Shown here: one piece after another, positions 6,881 to 12,775 of the stretch | Layout: every line of letters starts with the position of its first letter | Position numbering within the stretch: the first letter of the stretch is position 1 | Virus record (IMG/VR): IMGVR_UViG_3300050166_000072 | Location: 1-35,837 of that record | Reading direction: 5' to 3' (one strand) | DNA length: 35,837 nucleotides | From: a virus | Program-made: the position numbers and the translations under genes | The notes under the pieces: generated by a model | Told to the model about the DNA's origin: nothing | Seen by the model: the letters and a program-made list of their open reading frames with translations, nothing else | Databases searched by the model: none

Positions 6881-7583
6881 TATAACCGTAAACAACCCTG
6901 AAATTATGAACACAGAAAAAATTGATTTAAAATCGCTATCGCCAAATGCTTTGAAAGAACTAAAAGCGGCAGTTGCACAAGAGGAAAAGGAAAAGAAACA
7001 ACTCCATAAGGAAAACGTAGAATCCTTTAAAAAGTTAGGTCACGAGTTTCTTGAAAAACATATCGATAGTTTGGCTAACCGCCAACTAGACATGGAAAAA
7101 ACAGTAGGTATTATTTTTAAAGAAATATCAGAGTATTTAGCGCTTAAGGCGGAATTGTATGGTGTTGAAAGATTAGACCAAGACAGCCACACAATTACAC
7201 AAGCGGATGGTTCTTGCTCTATCACCATAGGCTATAATCCGGGAATCACATTTGATGGATCAGAAAGCGCAGGAGTTCAAAAAATTATGGATTACATCAC
7301 CACTCTATCTGGCGATCCAGAGGATGAGAACGCTCAAAAGCTGGCCAAAGCAGTAAAGTTCTTTTTAAAACCCAATTTTAAAACAGGGATGCTTAATCCT
7401 GGTCGAATTATTCAGCTAAACCAAATGCGATCTGATTTTAATTCCCCTGAATTTGATGAAGGAATGGATATTATTGAAGAGGCGCGCAACAAAACAAAAG
7501 GCAGCGCGTATGTATGTGGCTATAAGCATGTTGATATAGGCGACAATCGTACTCGTAAACTTGAATTTAGATTTACGGTGTAA
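6864..7583 (+). CDS. DUF3164-like Mu-type early protein
   Basis: 239 residues. An acidic/basic coiled-coil N-terminus (about 30-75) leads into a C-terminal domain with DGSCSITIGYNPGITFD, then LSGDPEDENAQ and a terminal beta-rich stretch. This layout and its position after the transposition genes fit the DUF3164 family that is common in Mu-like phages, whose biochemical role is unsettled. A second possible start is ATG 6906. It overlaps both neighbours, consistent with coupled translation. Confidence 0.7.
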   Translation: MDKINNITVNNPEIMNTEKIDLKSLSPNALKELKAAVAQEEKEKKQLHKENVESFKKLGHEFLEKHIDSLANRQLDMEKTVGIIFKEISEYLALKAELYGVERLDQDSHTITQADGSCSITIGYNPGITFDGSESAGVQKIMDYITTLSGDPEDENAQKLAKAVKFFLKPNFKTGMLNPGRIIQLNQMRSDFNSPEFDEGMDIIEEARNKTKGSAYVCGYKHVDIGDNRTRKLEFRFTV

Positions 7584-7780
7584 TGATAACAATAAAACCC
7601 ATTCAAGATCACGAGACCTATGAGGTTAACGGTAAGGAGGTCTATAAAGACACCAACGGCAACTGGATAAATAAGGGAGACTTATCCGAAGCAGAGAATA
7701 GGGCTTTTAGAACCTATAAAAGGCAGGTAATTGATAACCCACGATTTATAAAACACACTAAAGCCTCTTATAAAGAGTAG
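7583..7780 (+). CDS. Small hypothetical protein
   Basis: 65 residues. Its ATG overlaps the TAA of the DUF3164-like gene, a strong sign of coupling. The sequence is polar with a short beta-strand pattern (HETYEVNGKEVYKDTNGNW). No family is recognised. The gene ends 22 bases before the tRNA-like element. Confidence 0.6.
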   Translation: MITIKPIQDHETYEVNGKEVYKDTNGNWINKGDLSEAENRAFRTYKRQVIDNPRFIKHTKASYKE

Positions 7781-7802
7781 TCTCCTATTCTTTAAAGTGG
7801 TA

Positions 7803-7876
7803 CCCCAAGTCGTATAACTAGGTAATAGCAAAGAAACGTCAGGACTGGAATGCGGGTTCGAATCCCGCCTTGGGGG
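7803..7876 (+). ncRNA. tRNA-like element lacking an anticodon stem
   Basis: 74 nt with tRNA dimensions. Acceptor stem CCCCAAG (7803-7809) / CTTGGGG (7869-7875) is a perfect 7 bp, with G7876 as discriminator, then CTA rather than CCA. T-arm GCGGG / CCCGC (7852-7856, 7864-7868) encloses the canonical loop TTCGAAT. A 3-bp D-stem TAT (7813-7815) / ATA (7825-7827) encloses loop AACTAGGTA with the conserved GG. The 17 nt that should form the anticodon arm (7830-7846) pair at only one of five positions, and no U33 is present. It looks like a decayed or repurposed tRNA. A competing helix can form between 7805-7811 and 7843-7848. Confidence 0.7.
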
Positions 7877-7898
7877 CTAATTTTAAAACAAACAGACA

Positions 7899-8147
7899 AT
7901 GTGTAAATGCTTAGAAAAAATTAGGGAAAACATTATTCAAAATGAAAAAGCCAACTATGTCAGAATTGACTGCTCTACAATTAGAGTAAGATTTGAAAAT
8001 GGTAAGGACATTGAGAATGTTACGGGTCAAAGAATTGAAATAGGATATGACCATGTTAAAAGAGACGGAACGATTCAAAAGAAAGAAAGAAAATCATTTA
8101 TTACCCATGACTTTTGCCCTTTTTGTGGAAAAGAATATAAACCTTAA
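7899..8147 (+). CDS. Small zinc-binding-like protein
   Basis: 82 residues. Cysteines at the N-terminus (MCKC) and near the C-terminus (FCPFCGKEY) form two C-x-C / C-x2-C pairs that could bind one zinc ion as a ribbon. It begins 23 bases after the tRNA-like element. Function unknown. Confidence 0.6.
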   Translation: MCKCLEKIRENIIQNEKANYVRIDCSTIRVRFENGKDIENVTGQRIEIGYDHVKRDGTIQKKERKSFITHDFCPFCGKEYKP

Positions 8148-8160
8148 AACAAACAACAAC

Positions 8161-8409
8161 ATGAAAAAGTCCGAGAAGTACCTCGAAATTATTTTACAAA
8201 CTAATAAGTGGTTTGAGAATAAAACAAAGCAACTAAAATTTATTAGTGAGAATAAAGATGAATCGAAAATTTTAATTGAAGGTGAAAACGGTGAAAAAAT
8301 TGAGCTACCCGATGAACTAAAGAAAGGATTTATACTTGGTATAATAACTGCTCTCGATGTCTTGGGTGATTTTCCAATTAAAATAACCAAAACCAATGAC
8401 AATGAATAA
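8161..8409 (+). CDS. Small hypothetical early protein
   Basis: 82 residues from ATG 8161, chosen because the in-frame ATG at 8047 lies deep in the preceding gene. Charged, probably a small alpha/beta fold, with no motif recognised. It overlaps the next gene by up to 14 bases. Confidence 0.55.
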   Translation: MKKSEKYLEIILQTNKWFENKTKQLKFISENKDESKILIEGENGEKIELPDELKKGFILGIITALDVLGDFPIKITKTNDNE

Positions 8410-8632
8410 AGTTTTTCACATTCGCACAAAGGTTATCTCTCACACCACTTTTTTTTTAAAAGGAATTTGTATTGCCAAAACTAAAAAACGAGCAATTTTT
8501 AAAACATTATTTGAGGTTGATAAGTTTCTTAAAAATAGTCCAAGAGGAGATAAAAGAGATGTATCTATTGTTGAAATTAAAGAATTGAGAGCTGATTTTA
8601 TATTACATCATAAAGATAATGACAGCAACTAA
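8396..8632 (+). CDS. Small hypothetical early protein
   Basis: 78 residues from ATG 8396; ATG 8402, two codons on, is equally possible. Basic, with no recognised motif. It overlaps both neighbours in the operon, which supports translation. Confidence 0.5.
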   Translation: MTMNKVFHIRTKVISHTTFFLKGICIAKTKKRAIFKTLFEVDKFLKNSPRGDKRDVSIVEIKELRADFILHHKDNDSN

Positions 8633-8948
8633 ACCACAGGTATATACGGGCGAAGGTAGTGCCATAGACAACTACCTAAGTCCTCAGCCTACAAGTAGCA
8701 ATACTGAAAACTGGGCAATGTTTGATAAAACCAACACTCAGCACAAGACGATACTAAGCCTACTGCGCCAAGCTCAGTGGGTAATACCGCACCCCCGCCA
8801 TGGAGAAGTAGCTGACTTGGAAAGGTTAAGTGTCTTTTTAAAAAGCGATAAAAGCCCCGTTAAAAAGCCTTTAAAATCAATGACTCCAGAGGAAACCTCT
8901 AAAATAATCCAAGCCCTAACAGGTATTGTAAAACATCGCTACAAATGA
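8619..8948 (+). CDS. Hypothetical protein in the GemA position
   Basis: 109 residues. The C-terminal two thirds contain HKTILSLLRQAQWVIPHPRHG, then LERLSVFLKSDKSPVKKPLKSM and MTPEETSKIIQALTGIV. This recalls the C-terminal part of phage proteins in which a search for a paired helix precedes a T-P-E-E segment, such as GemA/DUF1018, but the match is weak and the usual N-terminal helix of that family is not evident. It overlaps the neighbouring genes on both sides. Confidence 0.5.
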   Translation: MTATKPQVYTGEGSAIDNYLSPQPTSSNTENWAMFDKTNTQHKTILSLLRQAQWVIPHPRHGEVADLERLSVFLKSDKSPVKKPLKSMTPEETSKIIQALTGIVKHRYK

Positions 8949-9145
8949 AACCCTGCCAATATACCGAGGATGGCTATTGCTTACGTCAAGAAAACGACTA
9001 TTGTCACGCTGATGAGTGCAAAAGTTGTGACCACAACGACACCAGCACAGTAGTTATTGAAATAATTGCAACCTGTAAAAAAACAGCTGTTCAATGTGAC
9101 TATTGCGGCAAAATATTAACCGAACCCAAAACTGAATGCAGATGA
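8945..9145 (+). CDS. Cysteine-rich zinc-binding-like protein
   Basis: 66 residues with ten cysteines. The pattern includes C-Q-Y, C-L-R, C-H-A-D-E-C-K-S-C and a C-terminal C-D-Y-C-G-K knuckle. This suggests at least two zinc sites. It overlaps the preceding stop and its own TGA overlaps the next ATG, so the three genes are coupled. Function unknown. Confidence 0.6.
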   Translation: MKPCQYTEDGYCLRQENDYCHADECKSCDHNDTSTVVIEIIATCKKTAVQCDYCGKILTEPKTECR

Positions 9146-9477
9146 AAATAGAACTTCAACTCTCCGCAAGGCAATTGAACACGCTAGTGTATGCCTTGAG
9201 CTATTTAGACAAAACAGTTTCTAAAACACGCTCCGAAAAAGTAATGCGATCCATTTTAATTGAAACGGCGATTAAAATTGAAAAGAAAAATGTAGAACTC
9301 AAGCGTACTTTGAATACTCTTTTTGGAACGCCAAAAAAAACAAAATTTACTTTCAAACACTATGAGGCCGATGCGATCGAAAAGTTTTTAATGATAGTAC
9401 ATAACTACCCACTTAATGAGTACGATAAAATGGCTGTGCTTTTTATTATTAACAAATTAAATCAACAAATGGCATGA
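9142..9477 (+). CDS. Hypothetical helical protein
   Basis: 111 residues from ATG 9142, preferred over ATG 9136 because it gives an ATGA overlap with the preceding stop. Helical, basic, with a repeated leucine pattern (LNTLVYALSYLDK; DKMAVLFIINKLNQQ). No family recognised. Confidence 0.55.
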   Translation: MKIELQLSARQLNTLVYALSYLDKTVSKTRSEKVMRSILIETAIKIEKKNVELKRTLNTLFGTPKKTKFTFKHYEADAIEKFLMIVHNYPLNEYDKMAVLFIINKLNQQMA

Positions 9478-9641
9478 AATTTATTAAATACAATATTTCA
9501 ATTTTTAGATTTTGGTTTAAATATATTTTCTTGGCTACACCCATTAAAATGGAAGCAATAGAATTTTTACAAAAAAGTTACAACGCAACCTGCAGAGAGA
9601 AAAAGTTAATTAATAGGGTTAAAAAATTAAATAATATTTAA
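9474..9641 (+). CDS. Small basic protein
   Basis: 55 residues, ATG 9474 overlapping the preceding TGA. The N-terminal half is aromatic and hydrophobic (FRFWFKYIFLA) and might be a membrane or membrane-surface helix; the C-terminal half is lysine-rich. It fills an otherwise empty 165-base gap in the operon. Function unknown. Confidence 0.45.
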   Translation: MKFIKYNISIFRFWFKYIFLATPIKMEAIEFLQKSYNATCREKKLINRVKKLNNI

Positions 9642-9642
9642 A

Positions 9643-9987
9643 ATGAATCAGACGAGAAAAATATACATAGCCGGAAAGGTATCTGGCGAATCTTTGGCTG
9701 AGTGTACAATGAAATTTGGTGTTGTTCAAAAAATGATTGAGGCATTGGGCCACGAAGCGGTTAATCCATTAGAACTTGTTACGGACTTTAAAACTCCTTG
9801 GAATAGCGCTATGCGAATTTGCATTGGTAAGTTAACACAGTGCGATGCCATAGTCTTAATTCCTGATTGGAGCAGCTCTAAAGGCGCAATTATTGAATAT
9901 GAAATTTCCCAACATCTTGAAATGCCAAATTTTAGGGGTACAAAACACGGGATAGAAGATTTAAAGGCACATAAATGGAACAACTAA
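9643..9987 (+). CDS. DUF4406-like nucleoside deoxyribosyltransferase fold
   Basis: 114 residues. The start KIYIAGKVSG, the middle segment with CDAIVLIPDWSSSKGA and the following EYEIS fit DUF4406, a family with the nucleoside 2-deoxyribosyltransferase fold; the glutamate in the E-x-E segment occupies the expected catalytic area. Phages may use such proteins in nucleotide salvage or to act on nucleotide signals. The role is inferred from the fold only. It overlaps the next gene by 13 bases. Confidence 0.75.
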   Translation: MNQTRKIYIAGKVSGESLAECTMKFGVVQKMIEALGHEAVNPLELVTDFKTPWNSAMRICIGKLTQCDAIVLIPDWSSSKGAIIEYEISQHLEMPNFRGTKHGIEDLKAHKWNN

Positions 9988-10433
9988 CCACCTACCGAGC
10001 CAAAGGCAAAGAAATAGGTTTAGTATTTCTGTTTAAATATGATTTAAACGGGCATTTAAAACTATTTGAAATTGCCGAGGGAAGCCTAGATGCCAAACAA
10101 AAGAAATGGCTTTTTGCTGAGGCTAATTTCCCTGCAGACGAAAGTATAATGCGATCCATCTGGATGAAAGATAAAAAGTACCTTAAGGTATTCGAAATCC
10201 AAAAATCAGTAGCTAATTTATCCTTTGACGCGCTATGGAACTTGTACGATAACAAAGTCAAGAAATATGAAGCTGAAAAGGTGTTTAGCAAGCTCAAAGA
10301 AGCCGACATCATCAAGTGCTTTATTGCCATACCAGGATACAACCAATACCTACTTAGGAAGGGAATTGCTAAGGCACACTTATCCACATTTATTAACCAG
10401 CATTACTACGAAGATGATTGGAGTAAGGCGTAA
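9975..10433 (+). CDS. Replication-protein-like early protein
   Basis: 152 residues. The C-terminal half (LWNLYDNKVKKYEAEKVFSK, then LRKGIAKAHLSTFINQHYY and DDW) follows the pattern of the C-terminal tail of phage replication initiators and helicase loaders (a F/W-x-x-Y-P/D-x-K, A-E-K, T-F-[IL]-N-Q order). No N-terminal DNA-binding domain of that class is visible. It may be a free-standing form of that tail. The function is uncertain. Confidence 0.55.
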   Translation: MEQLTTYRAKGKEIGLVFLFKYDLNGHLKLFEIAEGSLDAKQKKWLFAEANFPADESIMRSIWMKDKKYLKVFEIQKSVANLSFDALWNLYDNKVKKYEAEKVFSKLKEADIIKCFIAIPGYNQYLLRKGIAKAHLSTFINQHYYEDDWSKA

Positions 10434-10444
10434 ATTCAATAAAA

Positions 10445-10770
10445 ATGAAAAAATTTTTAAGAATAGAAAATGGTCAAGAATACCATCACGCTATATGTGA
10501 TCATTGCGGAAAACATGTTTATCCAAGTCACAAAAACTATAATGTTTTTTTTGGTTTTTTTGTGCAGATACAAAAATGTTTGTTAGTAATGATTGTAAAA
10601 AAGACTATTATAAAAATAAAAATCAGGGCATTTATGGAATAGCACATATAAACAAATATAGTGAGACACCTGTGATGGTTTCATGGAAAAAAGAACCAAA
10701 GTTTGTACCATTATATCAGGAATTAATTTTTGACAAAAGAAATCCTTCACAATTATTATTGTTTGAATAA
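10445..10770 (+). pseudogene. Zinc-finger protein split by a frameshift in T-runs
   Basis: Two frames join into one coherent protein of about 108 residues. Frame 1 from ATG 10445 gives CDHCGKHVYPSHKNYNVFFGFF. A -1 step in T-runs 10545-10552 or 10555-10561 then gives CADTKMFVSNDC. Joined, the C-x2-C and following cysteines form a treble-clef-like zinc site. Without the step the frame loses the second cysteine pair. The T TTT TTT run at 10555-10561 is in the right register for -1 ribosomal slippage. An indel mutation or a sequence error in the homopolymer is equally possible. Confidence 0.55.
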
Positions 10771-10783
10771 AAACAATTTAAAC

Positions 10784-10806
10784 CGCTCCAAGTGAGCGTT
10801 TTTTTT
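10784..10806 (+). terminator. Terminator of the early operon
   Basis: Stem CGCTC (10784-10788) / GAGCG (10794-10798), 5-nt loop, then eight T (10799-10806). It lies 14 bases after the last early gene and just before a new promoter box. Confidence 0.85.
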
Positions 10807-10836
10807 GTGTCAACTAAAAAAAAATAGTTATTTTTG
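10805..10836 (+). promoter_or_regulatory. Promoter of the lipoprotein gene
   Basis: TTG (10805-10807) and TATTTTTG (10829-10836) are 21 bp apart and fit the Bacteroidota -33 and -7 elements. The start would be near 10842, 26 nt before the ATG at 10868. Its independence from the early operon suggests expression in the lysogen. Confidence 0.6.
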
Positions 10837-10867
10837 ATATTCACAAATCTTTAAAACCTAAAAAAGT

Positions 10868-11140
10868 ATGAAAAAGGCATTCCTTTTGGCAATAGCCATA
10901 ATTTTTATTTCATGTAATTCAAATAACTTTTCAAAAGTAAAAGTGGGAATGACAGTCAAACAAGTAACTGATTTAGTTGGAGAGCCTAAAGAGAAACAGG
11001 AATTGTTTGGTAAGTGGTATATTTATGATGAAAACATCATTGTTTTTTTTAATGATACCGTTACAAAAAGCATGACAAAAGAAGAATTAAAACAATCAAT
11101 GAAAGAGGTAAACAAAGGCCTTAAAGATTTGAGTAATTAA
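10868..11140 (+). CDS. BamE/SmpA-like lipoprotein
   Basis: 90 residues. A type II signal peptide of 15 residues ends in a lipobox with the cysteine in FISC. The mature part has the BamE/OmlA signature: KVKVGMTVKQVTDLVGEP, then a W-Y-I-Y strand and a final hairpin. Domains of this type sit on the periplasmic side of the outer membrane. It has its own promoter between two terminators, like a phage moron. It could alter the cell surface or block superinfecting phage, which is inference. A lysis role is less likely given its isolation. Confidence 0.75.
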   Translation: MKKAFLLAIAIIFISCNSNNFSKVKVGMTVKQVTDLVGEPKEKQELFGKWYIYDENIIVFFNDTVTKSMTKEELKQSMKEVNKGLKDLSN

Positions 11141-11151
11141 AAAAATAAATA

Positions 11152-11367
11152 ATGACTAAAGAGCAAGAATTCAAACAAAAACGTCAGGAGGTTATTGAAA
11201 AATTTAATAAGCAATTTATCGATAATAATTATAATACGGATCCAACCACTCATAAGGTAATTGAACTTTTAATTAGAGATGCTAATCCCTATACCATTAT
11301 AGAGCATCTAATAACTATTAATCAAGATTTACTAAAAGAATATGAGAAGCTTATTAGGATAGGTTAA
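11152..11367 (+). CDS. Hypothetical protein after the lipoprotein
   Basis: 71 residues, ATG 11152, twelve bases after the lipoprotein stop. Predominantly helical and charged, with no motif recognised. It shares the transcription unit between the promoter at 10805 and the terminator at 11386. Confidence 0.5.
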   Translation: MTKEQEFKQKRQEVIEKFNKQFIDNNYNTDPTTHKVIELLIRDANPYTIIEHLITINQDLLKEYEKLIRIG

Positions 11368-11385
11368 ATATAAAATAAACATCAA

Positions 11386-11413
11386 AACCCACTTCAAAAA
11401 AGTGGGTTTTTTT
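11386..11413 (+). terminator. Terminator
   Basis: Stem AACCCACTT (11386-11394) / AAGTGGGTT (11400-11408), 5-nt loop, followed by a seven-T run (11407-11413). It ends the lipoprotein unit. Confidence 0.85.
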
Positions 11414-11430
11414 ATGATAAAAAAGTTTTT

Positions 11431-11438
11431 TACTTTTG
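11431..11438 (+). promoter_or_regulatory. Possible promoter box for the small HTH gene
   Basis: TACTTTTG fits TAnnTTTG but lies only 4 bases before the ATG at 11443, so the transcript would be nearly leaderless. Weak evidence. Confidence 0.3.
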
Positions 11439-11442
11439 TGAA

Positions 11443-11622
11443 ATGGCAAGAGATATTGATTTACAAACCCAAAAAAGACAGGAGGTAATTGCTTATTTCA
11501 ATAAGCTATCATCGGTTGTGGAATTAGGTGTTAAAAAATATACAATTGCTTACTGTACAGCTGCGACTGCCCAAAAATTCTACTTGCGTCCAAAAACAGT
11601 TGAAACCTATATTTATCGATAA
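11443..11622 (+). CDS. Small HTH-like protein, candidate late activator
   Basis: 59 residues from ATG 11443. The C-terminal part (ATAQKFYLRPKTVETYIYR) has the turn and recognition-helix pattern of a helix-turn-helix. It is the last rightward gene before the leftward late block and its end overlaps by 10 bases the convergent tail-completion-like gene. In phage Mu the C activator of late genes sits just before the late region, so a similar role is proposed from position alone. It is too short for the usual 60-residue cut-off. Confidence 0.5.
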   Translation: MARDIDLQTQKRQEVIAYFNKLSSVVELGVKKYTIAYCTAATAQKFYLRPKTVETYIYR

Positions 11623-12170
11623 GTACTAATAGGTTCGTATAAGTTACTTTGGTTGTTACTTATTAATTCTGTTTCCTCTCGAATTACCTCGACCTCCATT
11701 TGTTCAAATTGCATTAACTCATATAGCTCACTTGCAGAATCATCTGTCATGGATAACTCATAGCGCTGTACATATAATATACCCGCTCCGCCTGTTTCCA
11801 CTGGATTAAAACCTGTACGGCGCATAGTGCTATAATAATTACCATAAGTGGCATGAAAACAGGCATTAATTTTGGTCAATAAATCTAGAAAATCTAAGGC
11901 TTTTTGCTGCTTTTTACTTCCTTTTGAGGTATCTGCAAAGGTTTCATAAAATAAATATACATCCACCTGCAGGCGTAATTCTTGTTTTTTTTCTCCTTGA
12001 TCATCGGCCGCTAAAACACGATACCCTAAAAATACTGCAGGAGATCTAAAAGGATGTTCATCGGCCATAAAAGATACTTGCTCACTCCATAAATCAATAT
12101 GCTTTATTTCGCTAATGTTGTCGCTGATACGCTTTTCATGTTCAAGGTATAGGTTTTTTAAGTCTTTCAT
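11613..12170 (-). CDS. Tail completion/terminator-like protein
   Basis: 185 residues. After an N-terminal helix, a central part with ELRLQVDVYLFYETFAD and DLLTKINACFHATYG and a Q-R-Y-E-L strand suggests the alpha/beta fold of tail terminators and the Mu gp37-like group. It is the last gene of the leftward head operon, next to the gpG-like protein, which is the usual neighbour of head-tail joining proteins. The assignment is moderate. Confidence 0.5.
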   Translation of the reverse strand: MKDLKNLYLEHEKRISDNISEIKHIDLWSEQVSFMADEHPFRSPAVFLGYRVLAADDQGEKKQELRLQVDVYLFYETFADTSKGSKKQQKALDFLDLLTKINACFHATYGNYYSTMRRTGFNPVETGGAGILYVQRYELSMTDDSASELYELMQFEQMEVEVIREETELISNNQSNLYEPISTYR

Positions 12171-12182
12171 TTAAAACAGGTT

Positions 12183-12695
12183 TTATTGGTTTTTAAATCG
12201 TTTTTCAATCATTTGTATAAATTTAGTGTCGATGATCTTATTAAAGGCCTCTGACGGCCCCATAAATTGTCTTTTAGGGGTAGTGATACTAAAGTGGGTT
12301 TTCTTAGTTAAAGCCATTGATTTATACCTTGAATCTCCAGTTTGTTTGTATTTATACCAAAAAAACTTTTTCATTTTTGCTGTCACCGGAATATTTGTAA
12401 CTCCACCCTCATTATGTATCTTGGCATATTTTGAGTCTGAACCAACTATAACGCGCTTAGTATTAGCGCTAATGAGTTTAATAGAATCACGCAAAGCTCC
12501 AGACTGTGTCAAAATAGCTCGACCAGTATTCGTATTGTTTTTTCGTTCACTCCATGGCTGTAAAGATGAGTCAAGAAACCCCTGTTTTTCAAAATTACCC
12601 ATCACAAAATTAATCATCTCTACCTCGGCAATAGTTTGGGCATCAATGATTAATTGTTTTGCAATTGTATTAAAATCAGGAGTTTTTTCTAACAT
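12183..12695 (-). CDS. Phage virion morphogenesis protein (gpG-like)
   Basis: 170 residues from ATG 12695; the two upstream codons include a TTG that is a less likely start. The family signature is clear: W-x-x-R followed by TQSGALRDSIKLI, a V-G-S-D strand, then YAKIHNEGG and RQFMGPSE. Mu gpG and relatives act in tail completion and head-tail joining. It comes 75 bases after the MuF gene, and the gap holds a promoter-like box on the other strand. Confidence 0.85.
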   Translation of the reverse strand: MLEKTPDFNTIAKQLIIDAQTIAEVEMINFVMGNFEKQGFLDSSLQPWSERKNNTNTGRAILTQSGALRDSIKLISANTKRVIVGSDSKYAKIHNEGGVTNIPVTAKMKKFFWYKYKQTGDSRYKSMALTKKTHFSITTPKRQFMGPSEAFNKIIDTKFIQMIEKRFKNQ

Positions 12696-12710
12696 ATTCA
12701 AAAAATGTAT

Positions 12711-12775
12711 TATATTTGCAGTGTATAAATGAGGGCGCGGTTCTGAAAGGGGTCAAGCCTTCTCCCTTTTTATAG
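12711..12775 (+). promoter_or_regulatory. Antisense promoter box with a terminator-like hairpin
   Basis: TATATTTG (12711-12718) on the plus strand fits TAnnTTTG, although no good -33 element is seen. About 30 bases on, AAAGGG / CCCTTT with a loop precedes five T. Together they could give an RNA of about 50 nt, antisense to the intergenic leader of the gpG-like mRNA. The pairing is only moderate, so this is tentative. Confidence 0.3.

Noticed and set aside
7810-7851. A normal tRNA with a readable anticodon
   Set aside because: The region cannot form an anticodon stem in any tested register, and U33 is absent; the only spaced triplet, CGT, has no supporting stem.
9726-9983. 85-residue minus-strand ORF opposite the DUF4406 gene
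   Set aside because: Shadow of the plus-strand gene; Cys/His content gives no consistent motif.
12226-12732. 168-residue plus-strand ORF opposite the gpG gene
   Set aside because: Shadow of the well supported virion morphogenesis gene on the minus strand.
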